Assembly: GCA_028285345.1 (NCBI GenBank)
Contig: JANQPT010000014.1
Coordinates: forward strand, 558,001-622,000
Reading direction: 5' to 3'
Source of the DNA: Planctomycetales bacterium
Lineage (GTDB): Bacteria > Planctomycetota > Planctomycetia > Planctomycetales > Planctomycetaceae
DNA: 64,000 nucleotides
Positions 51,926 through 60,982 of this stretch are shown piece after piece; the stretch's first letter is position 1; the number at the start of each line of letters is the position of its first letter. A program made the translations under genes and the position numbers. Under the pieces are notes generated by a model. It made no database searches and was not told where the DNA came from. It saw nothing but the letters and a program-made list of their open reading frames with translations.

Positions 51926-53674
51926 ATGGAAATTAAGCGCGGAATCGCCGTTTCCCCTGGAGTTGTTCCGGGGCCGGCTTTAGTCTTGGGAACGGAAGAT
52001 TTTCGGATCCCGCGGCGGTTCGTGAGCGTAGATGCGGTTGAGATTGAGTTGACGCGGTTCCGTACGGCGCTCGATTCGGTCTGTGGCGAGATTGCCGAGA
52101 ACGAGCGTTTGGCCTCGGAGCGACTAGGCGCCCAGTATGGGGCGATCTTTACCGCGCATCTCAATCTGGCCCGCGACCCCAAGCTGCGCGATGAAATCGA
52201 AGTCCTGATTCGCGAAAAGACCTATGCTCCCGAGTTTGCCTCCAGCCGCGTGCTGAGGCGGTACGCCAAGTTTATTCAAAACCTCGGCGACCACTACATG
52301 GCGGAGCGTGCTGTCGATATTTTCGACCTGGAAAAACGCCTGCTGCGGCATTTGCTCGGTGAACAGCGCGAAGAGCTTTCACATATCACCGAACCGGTGC
52401 TGGTCTTGGCGCACAATTTAACTCCCAGCGAGACGGCAAGCCTGGATCCGGATTACGTGCTGGGCTTTGCGACAGAAGTCGGGGGACATACCAGCCACAC
52501 CGCGATTCTCGCCGGGGCCTTGGAGATTCCGGCGGTGGTAGGGATCGGGCCGTTTCTTTCGGACGTCTCGGGCGGCGAAACGATCATCATCGACGGCAAT
52601 CATGGCGAGGTGATCATCGATCCGGACGAATCGACGCTCAAGCGGTATCATGATACTCAAGTTCGCATTAAGACCGCGAATGAGAAATTGGAGCAATTGG
52701 GCCGTTTGGAGTCAAAGACTGCGGACGGTGTGTCCATTAAGCTCTACGGGAACATCGAGTTCCCAGAAGAAGTCGACCACTGTATTCAGCGCGGCGCCGA
52801 GGGGGTCGGACTCTACCGGACGGAGTTTCTATATCTCAAAGATGACCGCGAACCGAGTGAAGAGGACCACTTTGATGCGTATCGCCGCGTCGTCGACCCG
52901 ATTCCCGACCTGCCGGTCGTGATTCGGACACTCGACCTGGGTGCGGAGAAGTTTCCTCATTCGCTGGAGGAGTTGGCCGAGGTCAGTCCCAATCCGGTGT
53001 TGGGATTGAGGAGTGTGCGGTTCACCTTGCGAAATCTGGGATTGTTCAAAACTCAACTGCGCGCTATCTTGCGTGCGGCGACATACGGGGACATTCGCGT
53101 GATGTTTCCGCTCGTTTCGTCGATGTTGGAACTGCGGCAGGCGAAAATGATCCTGAGCGACGTGATGGAGGACCTCGAAGAGGAGGGCATTCCGTTTCGA
53201 CGCGACATTCAGGTGGGAATGATGGTCGAGGTTCCTTCGGCCGCGTTGCTGGCGGATCGTTTCGCCCCGGAGGTCGACTTCTTTTCCATCGGCACAAACG
53301 ATTTGATTCAATACACGTTGGCGGTCGACCGGGCGAATCCCACGGTTGCCGACTTGTACAATTGTGCGGATCCGTCCATCTTGAAACTGATCCGCATGGT
53401 GGTTGCCGCCGCCCGCAAGCATGACACACCGGTGGTCGTCTGCGGGCAAATGAGCGGCGATCCCACATACACAGCGGCGCTGATCGGCATGGGGATCCGT
53501 GAGTTGAGCGCGACACCGTTCTCGTTGCCGGTCATCAAGCAGGTGGTGCGGGAGCTTACGATTCCGCAAGCGGAAGAGATTGCGGCGCACACCGAGTGCT
53601 TGGATGTCGCCCGCGATGTGGAAAATTACTTGAGAGGCGAATTGAAGAAGATCTTGCCGGAGATTCTCGATTGA
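51926..53674 (+). CDS. ptsI: PTS enzyme I (phosphoenolpyruvate-protein phosphotransferase)
   Basis: This 582-residue enzyme takes phosphate from phosphoenolpyruvate and passes it to HPr. The phosphohistidine is H191 in [18 protein letters not shown]-binding segments are [45 protein letters not shown] and [18 protein letters not shown], and the catalytic cysteine is in [11 protein letters not shown]. No N-terminal GAF domain is present, so it is PtsI-like rather than PtsP. Start ATG 51926 fits the family start [12 protein letters not shown]; 50 upstream codons are open but not conserved-looking. Confidence 0.94.
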   Translation: MEIKRGIAVSPGVVPGPALVLGTEDFRIPRRFVSVDAVEIELTRFRTALDSVCGEIAENERLASERLGAQYGAIFTAHLNLARDPKLRDEIEVLIREKTYAPEFASSRVLRRYAKFIQNLGDHYMAERAVDIFDLEKRLLRHLLGEQREELSHITEPVLVLAHNLTPSETASLDPDYVLGFATEVGGHTSHTAILAGALEIPAVVGIGPFLSDVSGGETIIIDGNHGEVIIDPDESTLKRYHDTQVRIKTANEKLEQLGRLESKTADGVSIKLYGNIEFPEEVDHCIQRGAEGVGLYRTEFLYLKDDREPSEEDHFDAYRRVVDPIPDLPVVIRTLDLGAEKFPHSLEELAEVSPNPVLGLRSVRFTLRNLGLFKTQLRAILRAATYGDIRVMFPLVSSMLELRQAKMILSDVMEDLEEEGIPFRRDIQVGMMVEVPSAALLADRFAPEVDFFSIGTNDLIQYTLAVDRANPTVADLYNCADPSILKLIRMVVAAARKHDTPVVVCGQMSGDPTYTAALIGMGIRELSATPFSLPVIKQVVRELTIPQAEEIAAHTECLDVARDVENYLRGELKKILPEILD

Positions 53675-54586
53675 ATGGTTTCGTCGACGATCAAACGGCA
53701 GCAAGTTGCTGCGGCAGTGCGGCTTTGGAGGGACGACGTCCTCCTCATCTCACAGACCGCCGCAGCCCGGCTTTGAAGAGCCGGTTTCAACTCCCGGTGC
53801 TGATTGTTCGCGATTTGTCTCTGCGGGAATTGGCAAGGGGATTTGAAAAACAAAACGAGCGAGTTCAACGGAATTTTTGATTGATTCATATTCGACGTGG
53901 AAGTTGCATTCATGTTCGCAATATCGCAACACGAGATTTCCGCGTCACCGGGCGGCGTCACGGCAGCGATGCCCGGGATAAGTTGATTCAGGTTTGAATC
54001 TAAGTGCAGATTTCTTTTCAACAGTCAGCGAACTCAGACGCGTCCGCAGACCAGGGCTCAGCATGTGCTGCGCGCCAACGTGCGAATTCCGACGGGCTCG
54101 GCATTCCATACAGGAATGTTTCGCCGCCGTCACCATCTGTGACGGGCGTTCACGCCGCCGATCAGCACGTTCCGCGCGAATTGCGCCGGCCTGAGGCCTT
54201 CACGGCGGAGCTGAGTCCACAGAGCGCGACGTCCAAGTCTGTCGTTGTGCTGTATGGTCGGGGGATCGCCGCCAGGGCGCAACGGGCACAATCGATCGTC
54301 TGCAAGCAGGCAAATCGCAACGTGTGCCCTGCGAGCCGTTTGGGGGATCCGCGTGAGCTGTTGAAGAGGAATTGCTTCGAAACGAGGCCCACTTCCCGCA
54401 CAGAGAGCCGTCCCAGGCACCAGGTACCGCATTTTGACGACGCGTTCGTCATCGGTCTGGAGCCTTACGGCAGTCGATTCGGGAAAGCTGGGGCGGAACA
54501 CTGCATCGAGCGGACGCGTCGAGCACGCGCCGGGTCGGTCAGGTCGAAGCGCCGCACTTTTCGTCCATGCCGGCGAAAGGTACTCC
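53675..54586. other. Long leader between ptsI and the RNase E/G gene
   Basis: These 912 bases hold no convincing gene. Small hairpins follow the ptsI stop: GCAGCAAGTTGCTGC (53698-53712) and GGACGACGTCC (about 53736-53746), then the candidate terminator at 53767. Open frames at 54004-54624 are Ser/Arg-rich without ribosome site. RNase E genes elsewhere have long autoregulatory 5' leaders, so a structured leader is possible. A ParB-type or tRNA structure is not seen. Confidence 0.45.
53767..53784 (+). terminator. Candidate hairpin terminator after ptsI
   Basis: CCGGCTTTGAAGAGCCGG forms a six-base stem with a six-base loop and is followed by only TTT. It lies 93 bases beyond the ptsI stop. Weak as an intrinsic terminator. 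Confidence 0.35.
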
Positions 54587-56170
54587 ATGAAGAAGGAAAT
54601 GCTGGTCAATGTGCTCCAGCCTGAGGAAAGCCGCATCGCGGTCGTCGAAGACGGCGTGCTGGAAGAACTCTACGTTGAGCGAAGCAGCTTGGAAAGTTAT
54701 GTCGGCAACATCTATAAGGGACGTGTCGTCAATATCGAGCCGAGTATCCAGGCCGCGTTCGTCGACTTTGGCGTCGGACGCAACGGCTTCTTGCACGTCA
54801 GCGACGTCGAATATCAATACTACAAACATTTGCCCAGCGGCAACGGCCGCGGATCAGGGCGGTCGCAAAAGGGACGCCGGCGTCCCGGCGAACGCAACGA
54901 GCGCAGTAAACCGCCGATTCAAGAGGTCTTCAAGCGGGGCGATGAAGTCCTCGTCCAGGTGATTAAAGAGGCGGTCGGCACCAAGGGGCCGACGCTCTCC
55001 ACGTACATCAGTATTCCCGGCCGATACCTGGTGCTGATGCCGGGGCTGCAGCGGGTGGGAGTGAGCCGCAAAATCGCCGACGATGACCTCCGGCGCAAGC
55101 TGCGGACGATTCTGGAGGAATTAGAGCCTCCCGAAGGGTTGGGGTTCATCATCCGCACCGCCGGAATTGACCGCACGAAGAAAGACTTGCAGCGCGACCT
55201 GAGCTATCTGCTGCGGCTGTGGAGGACGATTGTGCGCCGGCTGAAGAAAACGACGGCGCCAGTCGACATCTATCAAGAAAACGACATGATCATCCGCACG
55301 ATTCGCGACATCTATAACAGCGAACTGGATGCGGTCTGGATCGACGAGGAAGAGGCCTTCCAGCGGGCTCGGGAATTCGTCAAAGCCGTCCTCCCCCGGC
55401 AAGTCAACCGGATCAAGCACTTCGACGGCAAGGAGCCGATTTTTCACAAGTACGATATCGAGGACGAGATTGCGCGCATCCAGCAGCGGCAGGTTCCGCT
55501 CAAAGGGGGCGGGTCGATCGTCATCGACCAGACCGAAGCGCTAGTAGCGATCGATGTGAACAGCGGCAATTTCCGCGCCGACAACAACGCGGAGGAAACG
55601 GCCTATCAGGTCAATCTCAAGGCGGCCAACGAGATCTGTCGGCAATTGCGACTGCGCGATTTGGGCGGCGTGATTGTCAACGACTTCATTGATATGCGTG
55701 AAGAGCGTCACCGCCGTTCCGTGGAGCGGACGCTGAGGGAAGCGATTCGCCGCGACCGCGCCCGCATCAAAGTGCTGCGAATCAGCCCCTTCGGCTTGAT
55801 CGAGATGACTCGGCAGCGAATACGGCCCTCGCTCAAGCGGAGCGTCTTCGAAGATTGCCCATGTTGTAAGGGAGTCGGCCAGGTCAAAACCGCTGAGAGC
55901 ATGGCGATCGAGGTGATCCGTTTGCTGCTCAATACTATCAGCCGGGATGATGTCGCCAGTATCGCCGTCGAGATTCACGAGCAGGTTGCGGATTACCTCA
56001 ACAACCGGAAACGCCGTGATATCGCCTCATTTGAGGAGCAGGGGTCGGTGAAAATCGAAATCGTTTCCCGGACCGACGTGAGCCCCGAACATTTGGGCAT
56101 TCGTTGCCACGATCCGAGCGGAAATGAGGTCAAAATAATCACCGAGAATGGGTCGAATTCTCGGAAATGA
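54587..56170 (+). CDS. rng: Ribonuclease E/G family protein
   Basis: This 527-residue endoribonuclease is of RNase G-like length, without the long C-terminal scaffold of RNase E. An N-terminal S1 domain (YVGNIYKGRVVNIEPSIQAAFVDFG) carries a basic insert at about 80-110 (RGSGRSQKGRRRPGER). The DNase-I-like catalytic part has metal-binding D in LVAIDVNSGNF and VNDFIDMREERH, and the zinc-link CPCC near 426-429 (E. coli RNase E has CPRC). Start ATG 54587 is preceded by AAAGGT at 6 bases; 51 codons upstream are open. It cleaves single-stranded RNA in mRNA decay and rRNA/tRNA maturation. rplU follows after 153 bases, a common order. Confidence 0.94.
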   Translation: MKKEMLVNVLQPEESRIAVVEDGVLEELYVERSSLESYVGNIYKGRVVNIEPSIQAAFVDFGVGRNGFLHVSDVEYQYYKHLPSGNGRGSGRSQKGRRRPGERNERSKPPIQEVFKRGDEVLVQVIKEAVGTKGPTLSTYISIPGRYLVLMPGLQRVGVSRKIADDDLRRKLRTILEELEPPEGLGFIIRTAGIDRTKKDLQRDLSYLLRLWRTIVRRLKKTTAPVDIYQENDMIIRTIRDIYNSELDAVWIDEEEAFQRAREFVKAVLPRQVNRIKHFDGKEPIFHKYDIEDEIARIQQRQVPLKGGGSIVIDQTEALVAIDVNSGNFRADNNAEETAYQVNLKAANEICRQLRLRDLGGVIVNDFIDMREERHRRSVERTLREAIRRDRARIKVLRISPFGLIEMTRQRIRPSLKRSVFEDCPCCKGVGQVKTAESMAIEVIRLLLNTISRDDVASIAVEIHEQVADYLNNRKRRDIASFEEQGSVKIEIVSRTDVSPEHLGIRCHDPSGNEVKIITENGSNSRK

Positions 56171-56323
56171 CCCGCTACAATGTTCCGTTCTTGATTCCGC
56201 CGCGCCGAATCCTCGAGGCGGAGACCGCGTTCAGCTGAGCCCCGGGCGCGGAATACGAGTCTTTTGGGCGGTAATGGTAAGAGAATCTGCTGCAAGTAGT
56301 TATAGCGATTGAAGGCGATTGGA

Positions 56324-56752
56324 ATGTTTGCGATTTTTGAAGACGGCAGCCACCAGCATCAGGTTCAGGTCGGAGACACGCTGACCGTCGATTACCGGGA
56401 TTCTGCCAATGAAGGCGACTCTCTCACGTTTGACCGCGTACTGTTGGCGACTGACGGCGAGAAGAGCTCCATCGGACAGCCGACGATCGAGAGTGCCGCG
56501 ATCGAAGCGGAAGTCATCGAGCACGTCAAAGGCAAAAAGCTGGATATCGTGAAGTTCCGCCGCCGCAAGAATTCACGTACGCACACCGGGCACCGTCAGA
56601 AATACACGGCGGTGCAGATCACGGGGATCTTCGTCCCCGGCATGGAATTCACCGCCCCGCCGGCCGAGGAGCAATCCGCACCCGCCGATGATACGGCCGC
56701 GGAAGAGCCGCCCGCCGACACCGAAGCCAGTAGCGACGAAGAACAAGAATAG
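56324..56752 (+). CDS. rplU: 50S ribosomal protein L21 with acidic tail
   Basis: bL21 of 142 residues; the core runs MFAIFEDGSHQHQVQVGDTL to RTHTGHRQKYTAVQITGI, which binds 23S rRNA. A C-terminal extension of about 38 acidic residues (EEQSAPADDTAAEEPPADTE) exceeds the usual 103-residue length. Start ATG 56324 is about eight bases after AAGG; a TTG five codons upstream is rejected. In most bacteria rpmA (bL27) follows directly, but here the next gene is convergent, separated by a palindromic repeat. Confidence 0.95.
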   Translation: MFAIFEDGSHQHQVQVGDTLTVDYRDSANEGDSLTFDRVLLATDGEKSSIGQPTIESAAIEAEVIEHVKGKKLDIVKFRRRKNSRTHTGHRQKYTAVQITGIFVPGMEFTAPPAEEQSAPADDTAAEEPPADTEASSDEEQE

Positions 56753-56788
56753 CGCCCCAGCGTTCAAGCCGCTTTGCCAACCCCTCAG

Positions 56789-56807
56789 CCCCCGGCTCCG
56801 CCGGGGG
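56789..56807. repeat. CCCCCGG-CTCCG-CCGGGGG palindromic repeat
   Basis: CCCCCGGCTCCGCCGGGGG, preceded by CCCTCAG and followed by TCC, as in the copies near 6816 and 27370. It sits between convergent rplU and the kinase gene and could act as a two-way terminator, though no T-run follows. Confidence 0.7.
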
Positions 56808-56831
56808 TCCATTTATGCGTTCCCATTGGAT

Positions 56832-59417
56832 TCACCGTTCCCACACCGACCGTGCAAGGAACGCATTCTTCACATCCTCTCGCCGAAGCGTGCTGATTGT
56901 CCAAAGTCCCACCGGGACGGACACAATCATCGCCAAGCCGGACCAGGGAATCGCGGCTAAGATCGCAGCCGCGACACACCATTCGTAGCCGCGCACGCGA
57001 CTCATCTTGACGGCTCCGGCGATCATCGTCGCGGCTACCACAAGCACAATCAGCGGTACGGCGATGCTCCAGAGAATGACTTGTTCCGGTAATCCTCCGC
57101 GGGATTGCAATGCTCGAAGCCCATCGATGAAGACCGTGGCTCCAACAAATCCCCAGAACAATATGCCTAAGACGGCCGAAATGATTAACCCGGCAGCGTG
57201 TCCTTTGAGTTGCATCTCGATCCGCCGTTCGTCGAAGTTCAACGAGGGGATCGATGGAGCAGCGTGCTGTTCGCTGCTCGGTTCTGCAACGTGATGTGCC
57301 GGCACCGGATTCACTTCGCTTGGTCGTATCGGAGAGATCACTGGGCCGTGGGACGCGATTCCGGAAACGGCATTTGCAAACGCCGCAGAAACGCGGCGGA
57401 ATCTGATTTCATTGTCGGTGATCGATTCCACAGTAACGCGGGTACAGGCGAGGTAAATCACCGTTCCCAGGTAAACGCCCAGTCCGACAAAGAAACCGAT
57501 CCCAGCGCCGGCCGCCCAGGGACCCCCGTGTCTAGGAGAAATCGCCATTCCCACAAGCATGCCGACGCTGGCCAGTGAGAACATTAGTAGCCAGCCGATG
57601 CTCGCTGTCAGGACTAGGTTTCTCCAATGTCCTCGATGCCGCGGGCACATCGGGCAGGAGACGCGCATCTCTTTTGTTTTGAAGTACTTGGCGAATCCAA
57701 ATGTCTTGTTTACGCGGTTCTGCGTCGGCGTGCCGCAAACCATGCAGATATCCGGCAGCAGGTCGTTTTCGACTTGGTGCCGCGTGAGCGTCACCCAATC
57801 GCGGCCGGTTTGCGTGCGAATCGGCCGACGGCTGTCGGCATCGATTGATCGCTTCCGTGTTGCGGCGGCAGTCGCCGGATTCACAGGAGAGTGCAGCAAA
57901 TATCGCAAATCCCAGACTCCCACAATCACAATCGCTACGGTAAAACCGAGCACGGCAAAGAATCCTCCTTTTCCGAGCACACTGGGATTGCGGAAAGAAA
58001 ACTCATAGAAAAACATCAGTGACAAGAGAGCGGCTGCGGAACAAAGCAGAATCGCCCATGGTCTCCAAGACAGCCGTTTTGTTTTGGTGGTGGTAGCCAA
58101 CATCACCAGCGCGAGCGTAAACAAAAGAATCCCCGCAAATATCCCACCTTCGTGGTCCTTGGCGTAGATATATTTTTGGCTAATGGGGTGCAATCCTGTC
58201 ACAAATCCCCAGGGATAGAACGTTGAAATCATGCCTCCGACGCACAAGAGCAGAGTTAGAATTCCGGGGACTGCTGGTGCCGCTAAAAATCTGCTGAGAG
58301 CGCCGCCACGGACACCCTCGGCAATTCTTCCAGCCGCGCCGTTGAAGATGGTCGACGCTCCCGGCCACGGATTTCGGATCTCATAGATGCTTTCCATTGA
58401 ACCGCTGCTGAAAACGCCCCGAATGGCGTTCACCTGGCTGCTGATTTCGCTGGCATGTTGGAACCGCCGCTCCGGCTCGCTCGCCAGCGCGCGCATCACA
58501 ATTTCATCCAGCCGCGCATCGACCTCCGCCCGCTTCGACGGCGGCTCGAATTGCCCCATTGGAACGACGCCGGTGAGCATTTCGTAGAAGACGACCCCCA
58601 GCGAGTAAATGTCGGCCCGGTGATCGACCTGATGCGCGCCCGACAATTGCTCCGGCGCCATGTAGCGCGGTGTGCCCATGACTTGATGTGTGGCAGTCAG
58701 CGTAAAATCCTGCGGCGAAGCGGCGACAATCCGCGCCAACCCAAAATCGGCGATCTTCACGCGGCCGCGCCGGTCGACCAGAATGTTCTCCGGCTTGATG
58801 TCGCGGTGGATGATGTCTTCGTCGTGGGCGTACTGCAGGGCCTCGCAGATTTGGGGAATGACCGCCAGCGCCTGATCCGGGCTAAGCTCACCGCTGCTGA
58901 TCAAGTGCCTCAAATCGGCCCCGTCGACGTATTCCATCAAAAAGTAATACAGTGTCCGCGATTTTCCGTCGCCGTCCCCCGCTTCAGTGACTTGCACCTC
59001 GCCAAAATCGTGCACGGCGACGATGTTGGGGTGGTTGAGCCGGGCCAGTGTGCGGGCTTCGCGGTTGAATCGTTCGGCAAATGCGGGGTCGTCGGCCGAT
59101 TCGGGGCGGATGATCTTCAGGGCGACCAGCCGGTCCAATTTCGTTTGCCGTGCTTTGTAGACAGCTCCCATCCCGCCGTGCCCCAGCAATTCCAACAACT
59201 CCAGCTGTGGAAAATGGGCGGCGAGCGAGGATGGGATCGGCGGCACAAATCCCCCCGGCTGCGGAGTGGTGACGTCCAAGTTCTTGCCTTTCGGCGTCTC
59301 TGGGGGATCAACGTGACTGTCAAGCGCTTGTCCCAGCAGGCAGTTAGGGCACAACCCCGACGGCGAGTCGGGGGTGACTTCACAGCCACAATCGGGACAG
59401 TTTCGCGGCTCGGCCAT
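56832..59417 (-). CDS. Zinc-ribbon Ser/Thr protein kinase with multiple membrane segments
   Basis: This 861-residue membrane kinase starts with a zinc ribbon (CPDCGCE...CPNC, residues 7-26). The kinase domain is complete: glycine loop LGHGGMGAVY, K101 in ALKII, HRD at 203-205, DFG at D223 and MAPEQL. A linker is followed by about five hydrophobic segments (for example VPGILTLLLCVGGMISTFY and FFAVLGFTVAIVIVGVW), a second cysteine-bearing stretch (CMVCGTPTQNR, CPMCPRHRGH) and a further membrane region near the C-terminus. Start ATG 59417 has GGAG at 8 bases; ATG 59450 with AGGGG is the alternative. The sigma factor gene lies 81 bases upstream on the same strand, an arrangement typical of kinase-linked sigma factors in Planctomycetes. 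Confidence 0.9.
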   Translation of the reverse strand: MAEPRNCPDCGCEVTPDSPSGLCPNCLLGQALDSHVDPPETPKGKNLDVTTPQPGGFVPPIPSSLAAHFPQLELLELLGHGGMGAVYKARQTKLDRLVALKIIRPESADDPAFAERFNREARTLARLNHPNIVAVHDFGEVQVTEAGDGDGKSRTLYYFLMEYVDGADLRHLISSGELSPDQALAVIPQICEALQYAHDEDIIHRDIKPENILVDRRGRVKIADFGLARIVAASPQDFTLTATHQVMGTPRYMAPEQLSGAHQVDHRADIYSLGVVFYEMLTGVVPMGQFEPPSKRAEVDARLDEIVMRALASEPERRFQHASEISSQVNAIRGVFSSGSMESIYEIRNPWPGASTIFNGAAGRIAEGVRGGALSRFLAAPAVPGILTLLLCVGGMISTFYPWGFVTGLHPISQKYIYAKDHEGGIFAGILLFTLALVMLATTTKTKRLSWRPWAILLCSAAALLSLMFFYEFSFRNPSVLGKGGFFAVLGFTVAIVIVGVWDLRYLLHSPVNPATAAATRKRSIDADSRRPIRTQTGRDWVTLTRHQVENDLLPDICMVCGTPTQNRVNKTFGFAKYFKTKEMRVSCPMCPRHRGHWRNLVLTASIGWLLMFSLASVGMLVGMAISPRHGGPWAAGAGIGFFVGLGVYLGTVIYLACTRVTVESITDNEIRFRRVSAAFANAVSGIASHGPVISPIRPSEVNPVPAHHVAEPSSEQHAAPSIPSLNFDERRIEMQLKGHAAGLIISAVLGILFWGFVGATVFIDGLRALQSRGGLPEQVILWSIAVPLIVLVVAATMIAGAVKMSRVRGYEWCVAAAILAAIPWSGLAMIVSVPVGLWTISTLRREDVKNAFLARSVWER

Positions 59418-59498
59418 GACCGGGACTCCGGAGTTGGAAAAAGGCGTCATACCCCTTACTTGCGGTATTCCGCGAAATCGTTACAGGAAAAATCCCAA

Positions 59499-60251
59499 CT
59501 ATTCGCCGCGAATGGCTGCGCGCAGATGCCGGAGTTCCTCTTCAACCGTTTCGGGACTCTCGATCGTTTGGGTCACTTCCTGCTTGAGTAATTCGCGATA
59601 TCGACCGCGTAGTCGATGCACGGCGACACGGACGGCCGATTCGGTCATGTCCAATTCTGCGGCGGAAACGGAGTAGGGCGGCGCTCCCGGCGAGCCGGTG
59701 AGGTACACCTTGCCCACTTCAAACAGCCGATTCTGGCCTTTGCTCCGGTACTCACGCTCCAAACTTGACAAAACGTTCTGCAAGAGTGTCATGGCCCAGC
59801 GGCGTTCGTACAGTTTCTCCGGAGTCCAGTCGTGAGACGGCTCGCACGAGTATTGCCGTTCGCCCGCTTGGAGATCGATCGAGAAGTGCTGCAGGCCGCC
59901 GCCCCGCTTGAGAGCCTGTTGTTTGTCCCGCTCGCTGGAGAGGAAGCGCTTGAAGACTGTGAGCAGGAATGACCGAAACCGCCCCCGACTGCGGTCCGCT
60001 GATTGCAGGAAATTCTTCTCCAGCAGTCTGGAAAAGAATTCCTGCGTGACGTCGGCCGCTTCTTCGGCTGAGTGACCTCGCCGCCGGGCATAGGCGTAGA
60101 GAGGATACCAATAGGTGCGGCACAGCGCTTGTAAGGCGCAATCTCCGTCGGGCGAACGGCGGTCCCCTGCTGCGAGAACGATGCTCCAGCGCGTCGTCGC
60201 AAACCTGGCATTGTGACCGCCGGCGGCCGGTTGTGAAGTATCACTTTGCAT
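59499..60251 (-). CDS. ECF-type sigma factor
   Basis: This 250-residue protein is of the planctomycete-expanded ECF class. Region 2 is seen in WYPLYAYARRRGHSAEEAAD followed by VTQEFFSRLLEKNFL (promoter melting), and region 4 in YSVSAAELDMTESAVRVAVH followed by RLRGRYRELLKQEV (the -35 recognition helix-turn-helix). The Trp/Tyr-rich TRWSIVLAA start is typical of sigma factors that neighbour Ser/Thr kinases. Start ATG 60251 gives MQSDTSQP; 31 codons upstream are open. No anti-sigma gene is present. The kinase gene directly downstream may regulate it by phosphorylation (inference). Confidence 0.88.
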   Translation of the reverse strand: MQSDTSQPAAGGHNARFATTRWSIVLAAGDRRSPDGDCALQALCRTYWYPLYAYARRRGHSAEEAADVTQEFFSRLLEKNFLQSADRSRGRFRSFLLTVFKRFLSSERDKQQALKRGGGLQHFSIDLQAGERQYSCEPSHDWTPEKLYERRWAMTLLQNVLSSLEREYRSKGQNRLFEVGKVYLTGSPGAPPYSVSAAELDMTESAVRVAVHRLRGRYRELLKQEVTQTIESPETVEEELRHLRAAIRGE

Positions 60252-60433
60252 ACGATTTATTGTACCGCGCTGACGAATCGAAAGCTGCTGTACGCTCGGT
60301 CGTTCAAGCGTTAAAATCAGCCGGATGGCCGCACAAATCGCCACAGAATGGCGGCTTTAGTCGACCGTTTGACTTCGGATTAGACCGAACCCTCACTGTT
60401 CACAGTTCTCTTGATTCAACGTTGTCTTTCGCC

Positions 60434-60982
60434 GTGTCGCGTATCTTCTTATCGCTGATTTTTGTGCAGACTCTGGTCCTGAGTTTTGCGATTTACCGTG
60501 GATGGAATATCGGTGACGCAACCGATTTGGCGGTTCAGGACGCGGTCTCATTCCATATGAAGTTCGGCCTGTTCGCAATTCTCTTGTGCTGTTTCTGCCA
60601 TGCTCTGCTCTTGACGTATTTCATGGGGACGGGACGTTGGTTGGAGGAGACGTGTCATGCGTATGATCTGGCACCGGAGTATCGCGAGCGAAACATCAAG
60701 TTGAAATGGACCGCTTACCCAGCGATGACGATCTGTTTCGCGTTGCTGATCGGGATGATGATCAGCGGAGTGGCGGCCGATCCCGCAGCGATGGTGGGTT
60801 TTGATAGTTGGGGTTCGTGGACAGCGGCACGCGTGCATTTGACCGTCGTCTTATTCACCGTGACGGTCAATCTGGGGGTGAATGTCTGGGAATACCTCGC
60901 CATCCGCCGCAACGGAGAATTGGTGAACGCCGTGCTGGCTCGCGTGCGTGAGATCCGCCAGGAACGGGGGTTGGAGGTGTGA
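60434..60982 (+). CDS. Integral membrane protein, unknown function
   Basis: This encodes a protein of about 182 residues with four membrane segments (IFLSLIFVQTLVLSFAIY, FGLFAILLCCFCHALLLTYF, AMTICFALLIGMMISGVAAD, VHLTVVLFTVTVNLGVNVWE) and a charged C-terminal helix (VLARVREIRQERG). I do not recognise a family. The open frame begins at 60233 but the first 67 codons look unlike protein, so GTG 60434 is the better start; it is uncertain. Its stop overlaps the permease start by three bases (GTGA), implying translational coupling. Confidence 0.65.
   Translation: MSRIFLSLIFVQTLVLSFAIYRGWNIGDATDLAVQDAVSFHMKFGLFAILLCCFCHALLLTYFMGTGRWLEETCHAYDLAPEYRERNIKLKWTAYPAMTICFALLIGMMISGVAADPAAMVGFDSWGSWTAARVHLTVVLFTVTVNLGVNVWEYLAIRRNGELVNAVLARVREIRQERGLEV

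Noticed and set aside
54004-54624. 206-codon open frame before the RNase E/G gene
   Set aside because: Low-complexity Ser/Arg-rich product, no ribosome site, runs into the real gene in another frame.
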